Shown piece by piece: positions 48,345 through 60,088 of a DNA stretch of 64,000 bases. Where the stretch lies: contig CBDCQL010000002.1 in the NCBI GenBank assembly GCA_965220615.1, positions 558,001 to 622,000 on the forward strand. Reading direction: 5' to 3'. Each line of letters opens with the position of its first letter. Within the stretch, counting starts at the first letter, position 1. The position numbers and the translations under genes were made by a program. The notes under the pieces were generated by a model that was given only the letters and a program-made list of their open reading frames with translations, did not search any database and had not been told where the DNA came from. Source of the stretch: JAGWBD01 sp965220615. Its GTDB lineage: Bacteria > Chloroflexota > Anaerolineae > Aggregatilineales > Phototrophicaceae.

Positions 48345-50408
48345 TCAGCGCAGGTACCCGCTGGTCACGCCGCCGTCGACCGGTAGCATGGTGCCGGTCG
48401 TCTTGGCAGCCCGCGGGCCCGCGAGGAAGGCGATGGCCTCGGCGATGTCTTCCGGCAGGATTTCCGCGCCCAGCACGTTGCGGTTGGCGTAAAAGGCGTT
48501 CAGTTCCTCGACGGCGATGCCGTATTGTTTCGCGCGGGCCTCCTTCCATTCGCCGTCCCAGATGCTGCTGCCGCGAATGACGGCATCCGGCAGCACCGAG
48601 TTGACGCGAATACCGTGGGCGCCCCCTTCTTCGGCGAGGCAGCGGGCCATGTGCACTTCGGCAGCCTTGGCCGCGCTGTAAGCGGCGGCGCCCTTGCCGG
48701 CCGCCACGCTGTTCTTGCTACCGACAAAGACCATGCAGCCGCCGACGCCCTGGGCCTTCATAATCCTGAATGACTCGCGCGCCATCAGAAAGTAGCCCGT
48801 GACCAGAATATCGACGTTGCGCTGAAACATTTCCAGCGAAGTGTCCTCGATCGGCGCGCCACCGGCGATGCCGGCGTTGTTGACCAGCACGTCCAGACCG
48901 CCATATTTCAGTACGGTCTGGCGCAGGGCGTCCTGAACAGCCGACTCGCTCGTGACGTCCGTGTGCACAAAGAGGGCACGATCCGCGCCAAACGTCTCTT
49001 CCAGGGCGCCAACTGTCTCTTCGCCACCCTCGCGGTTGACGTCCGCCACCACGACGTGCGCGCCATCCTGCGCCAGGCGGAAAGCGGTGGCGCGGCCAAT
49101 CCCGCTGGCCGCCCCGGTGATGAGCACGACCTTGCCGGCGAAATCGCGATCGGGTGGCGCCAGTTTCAGCTTGTAAAGCTCCAGCGGCCAGTACTCGATA
49201 TTGTAGGCCTCGTTGGGCGTCAGGCTGACAAAGCCGCCCAGCGCCTCTGAATCGCCGATGACGGCGATGGCCCGGTGATACAGCTGGCGGCTGACGTCGG
49301 CGTTGGCGACGTCCTTGCCGGTGTTGACCATGCCCAGGCCCGGAATGAGGATGACCCGCGGCGCGGCGTCGCGCAGTTCATCGCCCGGGTTCTTGTTCTC
49401 TTCGAAATAGGCGACGTAGCGTTCTTCATAGTCGGCGATGCCGTCGCGGATCCTGTCGGCAAGCGCGGCCGCGCCGTTTTCCGGCACCCAGTCGACGTAT
49501 AGCGGTTGACGCTTGACGTGCACCAGATGGTCGGGGCAGGCGGCGCCGATCTGGCTGACGCCGGCGGTCTTTTCGCTGCCGATCATGTCCAGTACGCTGT
49601 CGCTGCTGTCGGTCTGCAGGATGGCGCTGCGACGGGAGGAGACCGCTCCCCGAATGACCGGCAGCACATCGGCGAGGATGTCGTCACGTTCCTGTGGGGA
49701 CAGGCCCGGAACGGTCATCTCACCGAAGACCTTCCTGCCCATGCGCCGGTCCGCCAGATAGTCCTCGGTCTCCTGGATGATGCGCATGCTGCTCTCGTAG
49801 CAGGACCTGCTGTCATCCCCCCAGGTGACGAGGCCATGCTTGCCCATCACCACGCATTCGATGGCCGGGTTGTCCCGCACCATGCCGCCGATCCACTTGC
49901 TCAGTGTGAAGCCGGGGCGGATATAGGGCACGTAGGCGGCCCGCTCGCCGTAGACGCGACGCGCTTCTTCCGCGGCATCTGTGACGCACATCAGGCTGAT
50001 GATGGCGTCCGGATGCGTATGATCGACGTGTTTGTGGGGCACGAAGGCGTGCAGTAGCGTCTCAATGCTCTGGCGCGGTCTTCCCTGCTCGAACCAGGTG
50101 CGCTCCAGGTAGGCGACCATCTCCTCGTCGCTCATTTCGTCCCGCCGGTAAAGCGGTTCGATCTCATCCATTTTCAGGAGGGCGAACTGGGGTTCGGTGA
50201 TGGTCAACACATCGGAGCCGGAGGCCTTGACGGCCAGCACTTCCTGCTCACGTCCGACGTGATCGATCATGCGAAGTTTGGCGCTGGTGTTGCCGCCAAA
50301 GATGTTGACCACGGCGCGGTCAAGTCCCAGAATGTTGCTGCGGTAGACAAGTCCATCCAGGTCCGGCAGAGCCGCTGCCTTTTCGTCATCCCAGAAGTTG
50401 TTTGGCAT
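48345..50408 (-). CDS. rhaD: Bifunctional rhamnulose-1-phosphate aldolase/short-chain alcohol dehydrogenase
   Basis: A 687-residue fusion. Residues about 1-410 are a class II (Zn) aldolase: GGNTSAKLRM near 40, VDHTHPDAIISL with Zn His (about 128), GKHGLVTWGDD near 185. Residues about 420-687 are an SDR: VLITGAASGIGRAT (about 426-440), VNNAGIAGG, and the catalytic YSAAK (about 578-582). In other bacteria this fusion splits L-rhamnulose-1-P to dihydroxyacetone-P and lactaldehyde and processes the lactaldehyde. ATG 50408 is supported by GGAAGGGA; ATG 50429 is an alternative. The next-door PL22-like gene and lack of rhaA/B here leave the rest of the rhamnose pathway elsewhere. Confidence 0.93.
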   Translation of the reverse strand: MPNNFWDDEKAAALPDLDGLVYRSNILGLDRAVVNIFGGNTSAKLRMIDHVGREQEVLAVKASGSDVLTITEPQFALLKMDEIEPLYRRDEMSDEEMVAYLERTWFEQGRPRQSIETLLHAFVPHKHVDHTHPDAIISLMCVTDAAEEARRVYGERAAYVPYIRPGFTLSKWIGGMVRDNPAIECVVMGKHGLVTWGDDSRSCYESSMRIIQETEDYLADRRMGRKVFGEMTVPGLSPQERDDILADVLPVIRGAVSSRRSAILQTDSSDSVLDMIGSEKTAGVSQIGAACPDHLVHVKRQPLYVDWVPENGAAALADRIRDGIADYEERYVAYFEENKNPGDELRDAAPRVILIPGLGMVNTGKDVANADVSRQLYHRAIAVIGDSEALGGFVSLTPNEAYNIEYWPLELYKLKLAPPDRDFAGKVVLITGAASGIGRATAFRLAQDGAHVVVADVNREGGEETVGALEETFGADRALFVHTDVTSESAVQDALRQTVLKYGGLDVLVNNAGIAGGAPIEDTSLEMFQRNVDILVTGYFLMARESFRIMKAQGVGGCMVFVGSKNSVAAGKGAAAYSAAKAAEVHMARCLAEEGGAHGIRVNSVLPDAVIRGSSIWDGEWKEARAKQYGIAVEELNAFYANRNVLGAEILPEDIAEAIAFLAGPRAAKTTGTMLPVDGGVTSGYLR

Positions 50409-50538
50409 GGAGTCCCTTCCAACCTTCATAACCAGAGGTGGAACGGGTTCACAGTATACAGCGTGCAGCGAAGGACGGGCAGTGTGAATCCTGCATTCAG
50501 GGGATACAATCTGCAGAGGTTCAGATACGGGGAAACCC

Positions 50539-51714
50539 ATGCCGGCACGCAAAGGCGAACAGTGGAATGAAAGCGAAACCTGGCGCGATGCATGGACGCT
50601 GCGGGCCTGCCGCGGTCTGACCACGCTGGGCGAAATCAACCAGACGCCCAACTATCACACCAACATCGGCTTCACTGCAGACAGCGAGTTTCTGGTCTTC
50701 TGGACCTTGCGTGAAAATCGCGGTGCCTTCTGCAAGGTTGAGGTAGCGACCGGCGAAATCACGCAACTCACTGAAGCGGTAGCCGATTACGGTTTCTGCA
50801 CTCAAATTCAGGGCGGCCCCTATCCCCGCATGTGCCTGGCGCCGCAGAGCGGTTGGCTGGTCTACACGGGAGAACGGTCCTTGCACGCGGTTCACCTGGA
50901 CACTTTGGAGGAACGCACCCTGATCGCCGACACCGGTGCCTGGGAGTTGGGCTATCCCAGCGTGTCCGGGGATGAAAGTCGTGCCTTGCTGCCGCTTTCC
51001 ACGCTACATCCCGAAATCGCAGCCGGTTCCCGCGTTACGAGACACTATTTTGAGCATTTCGCCGATGGACAGGGCATGCAACTGCGTCTGGCCTCGCTGC
51101 CGCTGGCGGGCGGTGAAGTCAGCGACCTGTGGCGGGAGGATGGATGCCGCAGTTTTCACGCGGAATACTCCCCGACAGACAGCGACCTGCTGCTTCTGGA
51201 CCGCGACTTTCCGCCGCGATACTGGAGCGGCGGTGACGGTCAATCCACCCGCATCTGGTCCCTGAGGCCGGGCAGCAACTCGCTGACCGAGCTGGCGGCG
51301 CGCAACCGCAACTGCGACCACACCCACGCGGTCTGGTCCTTTGACGGCGAGCGTGTGCTTTATCACGGGCGCAATCGCCGCGAAGGGGGCTGGATTCTGG
51401 GAGTCTGTTCGCCCCGGGGCGAGGTGTTGCGCGAATACGACATGCCTGACGCACACCATTACGGCCATGTTTCGGCCATGGCGGACAGGGATGCCCTGTT
51501 GCTGGATGGCAACGTCAGCGACAATCTGCTTGTCTGGCTCTACTACGATGGTGATTTGCCGCGAGTTGAAGTCATCGCCGAGCACAACACGGAGTGGGGC
51601 AGCCTGCCTGGGCAGACCACGCATCCACATCCCCTGTGCTCGCCGGATGGCCGTTGGATATCGTTCAACACGACGCAAAAGGGCCGCAGCAACGTGGCGG
51701 TCGTTCGCGTCTGA
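50539..51714 (+). CDS. Oligogalacturonate lyase-like (PL22) beta-propeller protein
   Basis: A 391-residue protein without signal peptide. It has seven-bladed-propeller type repeats: NIGFTADSEFLVFWTLRENRG (about 42-62), AVWSFDGERVLYHGRNRREG (about 265-285), HPHPLCSPDGRWISFNTT (about 357-374). Histidines in CDHTHAVWS and THPHPLCSP resemble the Mn-binding set of PL22 oligogalacturonate lyases. Those cut unsaturated oligogalacturonides, which would fit a plant-polysaccharide diet with the rhamnose enzyme (pectin is rich in both sugars). A possible -10 (GATACAAT, 50505-50510) lies upstream. Other propellers (TolB-like) have similar repeats. Confidence 0.78.
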   Translation: MPARKGEQWNESETWRDAWTLRACRGLTTLGEINQTPNYHTNIGFTADSEFLVFWTLRENRGAFCKVEVATGEITQLTEAVADYGFCTQIQGGPYPRMCLAPQSGWLVYTGERSLHAVHLDTLEERTLIADTGAWELGYPSVSGDESRALLPLSTLHPEIAAGSRVTRHYFEHFADGQGMQLRLASLPLAGGEVSDLWREDGCRSFHAEYSPTDSDLLLLDRDFPPRYWSGGDGQSTRIWSLRPGSNSLTELAARNRNCDHTHAVWSFDGERVLYHGRNRREGGWILGVCSPRGEVLREYDMPDAHHYGHVSAMADRDALLLDGNVSDNLLVWLYYDGDLPRVEVIAEHNTEWGSLPGQTTHPHPLCSPDGRWISFNTTQKGRSNVAVVRV

Positions 51715-51724
51715 GCGCCCCTCC

Positions 51725-52918
51725 ATGACAACACGGAGCGACGCGCGCGGCCTTCGTGTGTGTTGGGTGGATACGATGCGCTACACACAGCCGCTGCAAC
51801 CAGGGCAGGCGCGCAAGTGGCGTCGACTCACGGAAGACCTGGGCGTTGAGATCGTGGTCACCAGTTTCGCGCCAGGCCTGCGACCTCAAGTGTTCAGGGA
51901 ACACGCGCGCTTCATTCAATGGCCGGCCCTGCCGCTCGCGCCGCTGCGCTGGCTGACGGCCTGGCTACTGGTTCCGCCAGTGGTGCTGTGGCTTGTCTTC
52001 GCGCAAGGGATCGACGTGCTGATCGCCCATGATCCAGTCATCGGAGCCGCGGCGGCGCTGGCGAAAACGCTGGCGCGCATAGTGGGTCGACGGGTGGCGC
52101 TGGTCGTGGAAACCCGCGGCGATTTCCTGAAAGGCTTTGTGGGTCAACGACGGATGCCCGTACCTGGTCTGTGGCTCGGGTTGATCGAGCGACTGGCGCG
52201 TTACAGCCTCAGACGGGCGGATGCCCTGCGCGCCGTATCTGCCTCGTCAGCCGGGCAACTGCGGGAATTTGCCCCGGAAAAGCCCTTGCGACAATTTATG
52301 AGCTGGACGGACGCGTCAGTCTTTCAAAAGTTTGGAGCGCAGCAGACAGTCTCACAGCGACTCGAAGTCCTCTACGCCGGCGTGCTGATTCCGCGCAAGG
52401 GCATTCGCGAATTGATTGAGGCCTTCGCCAGGATCGCCAACGACGTACCGCAGGCGCAATTGCGCATTGTTGGAAAAGCCGCCAACCGGGACTATGCGAC
52501 CGGATTGCACCGTCAGGTCAGCGACCTGGGCCTGGAGTCGCGGATCACCATTGACGATCCTCTGTCACAGGCGGAACTGGCAGTCGCCATGGCGCGGGCC
52601 CGCCTGCTGGTGCTGCCTAGCTACAGCGAAGGGCTCCCAAAGGTCCTGGTCGAAGCCATGCTTTGCGGCACACCGGTGCTCGCCACGGCGGTTGACGGCA
52701 TCCCGGAAATTGTCGAGGAAGGTGTGACCGGCTGGCTGGCCCCCCCAGGCGACGTCGATGCGCTGGCGGACAAGTTGCTGCATGCGCTCCGTGAAGCCGA
52801 CGTCGACCGCATGGGCGCAAGCGCGCGAGCGTTTGCGACCCGCTTCTTTTCGGCCGAGACCTACGTGAATCATTATGGCGACCTGTTTGTCTTGGCCTGG
52901 AACGAGGCGCAGCGGTGA
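51725..52918 (+). CDS. Glycosyltransferase family 4 protein
   Basis: A 397-residue GT-B glycosyltransferase. The C-terminal Rossmann half has LEVLYAGVLIPRKGIRELIEAF (about 215-237) and the EX7E nucleotide-sugar motif in SYSEGLPKVLVEAMLCGTPVLA (about 300-321). The N-terminal half has hydrophobic segments (LLVPPVVLWLVF, about 80-92) that could dip into the membrane. It adds a sugar from a nucleotide donor to a growing glycan. ATG 51725 is 10 nt after the beta-propeller stop. Next gene begins with a 4-nt overlap; three tandem GT4 genes form a unit. Confidence 0.9.
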   Translation: MTTRSDARGLRVCWVDTMRYTQPLQPGQARKWRRLTEDLGVEIVVTSFAPGLRPQVFREHARFIQWPALPLAPLRWLTAWLLVPPVVLWLVFAQGIDVLIAHDPVIGAAAALAKTLARIVGRRVALVVETRGDFLKGFVGQRRMPVPGLWLGLIERLARYSLRRADALRAVSASSAGQLREFAPEKPLRQFMSWTDASVFQKFGAQQTVSQRLEVLYAGVLIPRKGIRELIEAFARIANDVPQAQLRIVGKAANRDYATGLHRQVSDLGLESRITIDDPLSQAELAVAMARARLLVLPSYSEGLPKVLVEAMLCGTPVLATAVDGIPEIVEEGVTGWLAPPGDVDALADKLLHALREADVDRMGASARAFATRFFSAETYVNHYGDLFVLAWNEAQR

Positions 52919-53994
52919 GTGACCGGCCCTTGCGCCTGCTGTGGTTCAATCTGGCCACCGACGCCGATGCCCCCAACCTGGGATTCGCCACGGACTGGAT
53001 CAATGCCCTGGCGCAGCACTGCGAATACATTGACGTAATTTCGATGCGGGTGGGCCGCGTGGACGTGGCGGCAAACGTGCGCGTGTTGTCGCTGGGCAAG
53101 GAACGGGGATACAGCGAAGCGCGACGCGCGTACAGGTTTTATCGTCTTCTGTGGACCACGTTGCGCGCCAGGCCGCATGATGCCTGTTTCGCGCACATGC
53201 AGCCTCTTTTCGCCGCGATGGGCGCGCCCCTGCTGCGGCTGTACGGCGTTCCCCTGACGCTATGGTATGCCCATCGGGCCGTCACGTTGAGGCTGCGCGT
53301 TGCCGCAGTGGCCGCCACGAGGGTCGTGTCCCCTTCCCGGGAGAGTTTTCGACTGCCTGGCGACAAATTGCGCATCACCGGTCACGGAATCGACGTCGAT
53401 CGTTTCGCGCCCGCAGAACCGGCGCCGGGCCCCTTCACCATTCTAAGTCTCGGCCGAATTGCGCCGGTCAAGCGACTTGAGAATCTTCTCTCCGCGGCTG
53501 AAATGTTGGCGGAGCAGGGAGACCGGTTTCGTCTGCGTTTGCTGGGCACGGTTTACCCGCAGGACCGAAAGTATGCCAATGACCTTCAGACCCAGGTCGA
53601 CAGTTGCGGACTGGGCGACATAGTCGAGTTCGCCGGCGCAGTGCCGCATGAACGCGTGCCCGCTGAAGTGCGTCAGGCGCACCTGATGGTCAACCTGAGC
53701 GCGACAGGCAGTATCGACAAGGCCGTGCTGGAGGCGATGGCCTGCGGCATTCCCGTGGTTACCGCCAATGCGGCCTTTGTTGAAATGCTTTCGCCATGGG
53801 CCGGGCAATTGCTGACACCCCCCGACGACCCGAAGACTTTGGCTCAACGCCTTCAGGGCTTGATAGCCATGGATTCCGGCGCGCGGGTGGAACTGGGCCA
53901 GGAACTACGGGCGCTGGTTGAGCGCGATCACAGCATGCAGCGCCTGGTGGAGAACCTGCTTGCGGTTTTGCGTAGCGGAGAGCCAGTGGCATGA
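52915..53994 (+). CDS. Glycosyltransferase family 4 protein
   Basis: A 359-residue GT-B enzyme. C-terminal nucleotide domain: ILSLGRIAPVKRLENLLSAAEML (about 178-200) and MVNLSATGSIDKAVLEAMACGIPVV (about 258-282, EX7E variant with Asp/Lys after the first position). N-terminal acceptor domain is shorter than the first GT. Start GTG 52915 overlaps the upstream stop (GTGA). No membrane segment. Sugar and acceptor unknown. Confidence 0.9.
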   Translation: MSDRPLRLLWFNLATDADAPNLGFATDWINALAQHCEYIDVISMRVGRVDVAANVRVLSLGKERGYSEARRAYRFYRLLWTTLRARPHDACFAHMQPLFAAMGAPLLRLYGVPLTLWYAHRAVTLRLRVAAVAATRVVSPSRESFRLPGDKLRITGHGIDVDRFAPAEPAPGPFTILSLGRIAPVKRLENLLSAAEMLAEQGDRFRLRLLGTVYPQDRKYANDLQTQVDSCGLGDIVEFAGAVPHERVPAEVRQAHLMVNLSATGSIDKAVLEAMACGIPVVTANAAFVEMLSPWAGQLLTPPDDPKTLAQRLQGLIAMDSGARVELGQELRALVERDHSMQRLVENLLAVLRSGEPVA

Positions 53995-55199
53995 AGCTGC
54001 TTTACCTCGCCAACGCCCGCATTCCCACCGAGAAAGCGCACGGACTGCAAATCATGCAGAACTGCGAGGCCCTGGCCAGGGCAGGCACCGAGGTCACGCT
54101 TCGGGTCCCGCGTCGGGTTAATACCCGGGAAATGCGCGCCGTTGCCGACCCCTGGGCGCATTATGGCGTACAACCTTGCTTCGCCCTGCAGCGATTGCCA
54201 TGCCTGGACCTGCAGTGGCTGGTTGGCGAACGAATCGCCCTGCTGCGCCGCGGGGCTTTCCTGTTGCAGGTCATCAGCTGGCTTGTCGTGCTGACGGTCA
54301 CGCTGTTGCCAGTGAGAAGGCCGGATGTCTATTACACGCGTGACCTGCCGGTGGCGAGCCTGTTGGTGTTGCTGCGGCGGGGCAGGCGCCTGGCCTACGA
54401 GCCTCACCGCATTTCGGGTTCCGGCCCCGGCCGTTGGTTGCAGGTGCAGGTCATGCAGCGTACCGCGGCCCTGTTTCCCCTGACCGCCGCCATGGCGCGC
54501 CAGGCCGGGGAACTGGGCGCGACTGGCGAGCAACTCTGTGTGGTGCACGACGGCATTCGCGCCGAACGCTTCATGGACATGCCTTCAAGGGAGGAGGCCA
54601 GGCAGCAGCTTGGCTGGAACAGCGACCGCTTTGTGGTTGGCTATGTCGGTCGACTGCAGACCATGGCGATGGACAAGGGCGTGGGCAACCTGGCGCGGGC
54701 CGTCGCGCCGCTGGAAGACGCGGCCATTGCCCTGGTTGGCGGGCCGGAGGAAAGCGTTATGGAGTTGCGCGACCTGTGGCATGCAAGTGGAAGAAGTGAG
54801 GACGATTTTCTTGTCGCCGGGCAGGTGAATCCCGAAGCCGTGCCCCTGTATCTGGCCGCTTTCGACGTCTGCGCCATGCCCTTTCCCTGGACGGAGCACT
54901 TTGCCTGGTATGCCTCTCCGGTCAAGCTTTTCGAATACATGACCAGCGGGCGCCCCCTGGTGGCCACGGATTTGCCCGCGGTCGCCGAGGTCGTGCGACA
55001 TGAGGAGCATGCCCTGTTAGTACCCCCTGATGACTTAACCGCCTTGCAGGAAGCGCTGCTGCGCCTGCAGGGAGATGCGGCATTGCGTCAGAGACTGGCC
55101 TGCAAGGCCCGCGAGGAAGTCATGGGGCGCTACACCTGGGCGCATCGGGCCCGTCGCATCCTGCGACACCTTGAATGCCGGACAGGTTGCTCAATTTAG
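53991..55199 (+). CDS. Glycosyltransferase family 4 protein
   Basis: A 402-residue GT-B enzyme. N-terminus KLLYLANARIPTEKAHGLQIMQNCEALARAG fits the GT4 acceptor-domain opening. A hydrophobic segment at about 88-105 suggests monotopic membrane association. The C-terminal part has YVGRLQTMAMDKGV and EHFAWYASPVKLFEYMTSGRPLVATDLPAV (about 300-330) with Lys and Glu in the donor site. ATGA overlap with the previous GT. Last gene of the GT trio; 123 nt separates it from the ABC exporter. Confidence 0.9.
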   Translation: MKLLYLANARIPTEKAHGLQIMQNCEALARAGTEVTLRVPRRVNTREMRAVADPWAHYGVQPCFALQRLPCLDLQWLVGERIALLRRGAFLLQVISWLVVLTVTLLPVRRPDVYYTRDLPVASLLVLLRRGRRLAYEPHRISGSGPGRWLQVQVMQRTAALFPLTAAMARQAGELGATGEQLCVVHDGIRAERFMDMPSREEARQQLGWNSDRFVVGYVGRLQTMAMDKGVGNLARAVAPLEDAAIALVGGPEESVMELRDLWHASGRSEDDFLVAGQVNPEAVPLYLAAFDVCAMPFPWTEHFAWYASPVKLFEYMTSGRPLVATDLPAVAEVVRHEEHALLVPPDDLTALQEALLRLQGDAALRQRLACKAREEVMGRYTWAHRARRILRHLECRTGCSI

Positions 55200-55322
55200 C
55201 CCCGACCTGCTGGAACGCGTGCATCCGACCCGCTGAAATTGGCCCGTGCCAAGCGGCCCCTGCGGGCGTATGATGCTGGCTGCGACGAAATCTGACGACA
55301 AGCCACCGGTCTACGACAGGTC

Positions 55323-57138
55323 ATGACTATCCACATTCCCGAAACCAACCTGCAAAGGGCGCTGGCTGCCAGCCGGATGCGCGGCATTTTCATGCTGCTG
55401 GACGGCTATCGATGGATTTACGCTGCCGCGATTACCAGCCTGATTCTCTCCACCTTGGCGCAGACGACCATCTGGCTGCTGCTCGCCTGGTTTGCGGACA
55501 GCCTGCTGGCCAGCATCGGCGTTGCGGGCGCGGCTCCGGTGGCGATGGGCGACCTGTTGTTGCTGGCGGGCGTGTTTCTGGTGCTGGCCGCTTTTCAGGC
55601 GGGCTTTTCTTTCAACAGCGGCCGGATGGCGGCGCGCGCAGCGGAGGGCGTGGCCCTGCGTTTGCGGGTTGCATTGTTTGATCACATCCAGTGGATGTCC
55701 TTCCGCACCCTGGACAAGCAGCAGACCGGCGACCTGCTGCAACGCTCCACCTCCGACGTGGACGCCATTCGCCGGTTCTTTTCGGACCAGGCGCTTGAAG
55801 TCGGTCGCATCCTGTCGCTCTTCGTCGTCAACCTGGCGGCCATCATGGTCATCCACGTACCGCTTGCGCTGATCTCGGTGGCGTCAGTACCGCTTACCGT
55901 GATCATTTCCGGTCTTTTCTTCAAGCGTCTGGAAAAAGTCTACCGCCGGTATCAGGAGCAGGAGGCGGTACTTTCAACCACGATGCAGGAGAGCCTGACG
56001 GCCGTGCGCGTGGTCAGGGCTTTTGCTCGTCAGGACCACGAGACTGAAAAGTTCGAAAAGGAAAATCTGCAGCGCTTTCGTCTGGGCCGTCGTATGCTGA
56101 CGATGTACTCCCTGTTTTGGCCCTGCTCGGACATGACGGGCGGCTTGCAGCACATTGTCGGTCTGGTTGTCGGTGGGTTGTTCGTTCTGGATGGTGAAAT
56201 CAGCGTGGGCGCCTACGTCGCCTATGCGGGCATGTTGCATCAGGTGGTCTGGCCTATACGCGAACTTGGACGCCTGATCATCCACTTCTCGACCGGCATC
56301 GTTTCCACCCGTCGTGTGCTGGAGGTCGTTGGCGAAGAACGCGAGGCGCAGGGTGAAAGTGAACGGCCGGAGCGCAAGTTGCGCGGCGATCTGGAATTCC
56401 GCAACGTGGGAATGCACTATGACGAGGGCGAGGCCGCGCTGGAGGACATCAGTTTTCGCTGCGAGGCCGGCCAGACCATTGCATTGCTGGGAGCCACCGG
56501 TTCCGGCAAGACCACCCTGGTGAACCTGTTGCCGCGTTTCTATGATTACACCGGGGGCAGCATTCTGCTGGACGGAGTGGAACTGAACAGGCTCTCCCGG
56601 GGCTGGCTGCGGGAACAGATTGGCATCATCGAACAGGAGCCCTTCCTCTTTTCGCGCAGCATCCGCGAAAACATCACTATTGGCGTATCGCGCGACGTCA
56701 CGGACGAGGAAGTATTCGCAGCAGCGCGCGCCGCCGCAGTGCATGACGTCATCCTGACTTTTCCGAAGGGCTACGACACCGTGGTCGGGGAACGTGGTGT
56801 GACGCTCTCCGGTGGTCAGAAACAGCGCCTGGCGCTGTCGCGCACCCTGCTGCGCGATCCGGCGATTCTGCTGCTGGACGATACGACCTCTTCGGTGGAT
56901 ACCGAGACCGAAGCCGAAATCCGCGCGGCCCTGAACGTTCTCATGGAAGGTCGAACGACCTTCATTATCGCCCATCGCATCCAGAGTCTGATGCGGGCCG
57001 ACCTCATTCTGGTCCTCAGGCAGGGGCGAATCGCGCAGCGCGGCAGCCATGAACAGTTGCTGGGCCAGGCGGGCATCTACCGCGAGGTCTATGAGGTGCA
57101 GGAGCGAATCGACGAGGAGCTGGAACGGGAAGTGAGCC

Positions 57139-57146
<8 letters not shown>
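55323..57146 (+). CDS. ABC exporter half-transporter A (degenerate-site NBD)
   Basis: A 607-residue fused TMD-NBD half-transporter. Residues about 25-320 hold six transmembrane helices of the ABC type I exporter fold. The NBD (about 360-600) has Walker A LGATGSGKTT (about 386-395), LSGGQKQRL (about 495) and Walker B ILLLDDTTSS (about 516-525). The usual catalytic Glu after Walker B is Asp, as in the degenerate-site half of heterodimers such as TM287/288 and BmrCD. Its partner follows with an 8-nt overlap. Likely exports a lipid-linked glycan, lipid or drug; the neighbouring GT4 genes favour the first. Confidence 0.93.
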
Positions 57147-58995
<1,849 letters not shown>

Positions 58996-59044
58996 GTTGC
59001 CTTCCACAATCGCTTACTCGTGAATTGAAGATCGGAGTGGCGCG

Positions 59045-60082
59045 ATGGAAGCGCTGGTACTGGAACGCAAGGATGAACTGAGTCTGCGCGACATTGTGCT
59101 GGAGGAAGCCCTCGGTCCGCAGGACGTACGAATCGCCATCCGCAAGGTCGGCGTCTGCGGCAGCGACGTGCATTACTACACCCACGGTGGCATCGGCCCC
59201 TTCATCGTGCGTAACCCGATGATTCTGGGGCATGAGGCTTCGGGCACCGTCATTGAGACTGGAGCAGAAGTCGAAGGTCTGAAGGCGGGTGACCGCGTTT
59301 GTATGGAGCCTGGCGTGCCGGACCCTGACAGCCGCGAAACCCGCCTCGGCATGTACAATCTTGACCCGGGCGTACGCTTTTGGGCCACGCCGCCGGACCA
59401 TGGCGTGCTGCGTCCCACAGTGGTGCATCCGGCGGCCTTTACCTTCAAACTGCCCGAAAACGTCAGCCTCGCCGAGGGCGCCATGATCGAACCCCTGGCG
59501 GTGGGCATGCATGCCGTCACCAAGGCGGGCGTCAAACCGGGGGACGTGGCCGTGGTTAGTGGGGCAGGTCCTATCGGCATGCTGACGGCGCTGGCGGCGC
59601 TGGCCGGCGGCTGCAGCCACGTTTTCATTACGGACGTCATTCAGCAAAAGCTGGACCTGGCGGCCAGCCTGGGGCCCATCACTCCGGTTAACGTGCGCGA
59701 ACAGGACCTGGCGGAGGAGGTCAACCGTCTGACCGGTGGCGTTGGCGCGGACATCGTCTTTGAGGCCAGCGGCAACCCGCAGGCGGCGGCGGCCGTTTTT
59801 GGACCGCTGGCGCCGGGCGGCACGGTCGTGTACATCGGTTGTCCGGTGGAACCTGTGGCGCTGGAAATTGTGGCGGCCCAGGCGAAGGAAGCGCGCATTT
59901 TAACGATCTTCCGCTACGCTCACATCTTTCCGCGCGCTCTGGGGCTCATCAGCAGCGGCGCGATCGACGTCAAGCCGTTAATCACGGACGACTTCAGCTT
60001 TGCAGACAGCGTGGAGGCCTTCGATTACGCCGTCCACATGCCGCCGGCCTCGGTGAAGGTGCAGATCAACCTGCCTGTCTGA
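59045..60082 (+). CDS. Zinc-type polyol dehydrogenase (xylitol/sorbitol dehydrogenase-like)
   Basis: A 345-residue medium-chain dehydrogenase. Catalytic Zn ligands: Cys in VGVCGSDVHYYTHG (about 39-52), His-Glu in LGHEASG (about 68-74), and Glu in MIEPLAVG. NAD-binding GAGPIGML (about 178-185) and acidic FITDVIQQ. The sugar-alcohol loop reads MEPGVPDPDSRETRLGMYNLDPGV, but the four Cys of a structural Zn are absent. It oxidises polyols such as xylitol or sorbitol to ketoses. It is convergent with the Gfo/Idh cluster, 6 nt between stops, fitting a polyol/sugar-oxidation locus. Confidence 0.9.
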   Translation: MEALVLERKDELSLRDIVLEEALGPQDVRIAIRKVGVCGSDVHYYTHGGIGPFIVRNPMILGHEASGTVIETGAEVEGLKAGDRVCMEPGVPDPDSRETRLGMYNLDPGVRFWATPPDHGVLRPTVVHPAAFTFKLPENVSLAEGAMIEPLAVGMHAVTKAGVKPGDVAVVSGAGPIGMLTALAALAGGCSHVFITDVIQQKLDLAASLGPITPVNVREQDLAEEVNRLTGGVGADIVFEASGNPQAAAAVFGPLAPGGTVVYIGCPVEPVALEIVAAQAKEARILTIFRYAHIFPRALGLISSGAIDVKPLITDDFSFADSVEAFDYAVHMPPASVKVQINLPV

Positions 60083-60088
60083 GCCGGG

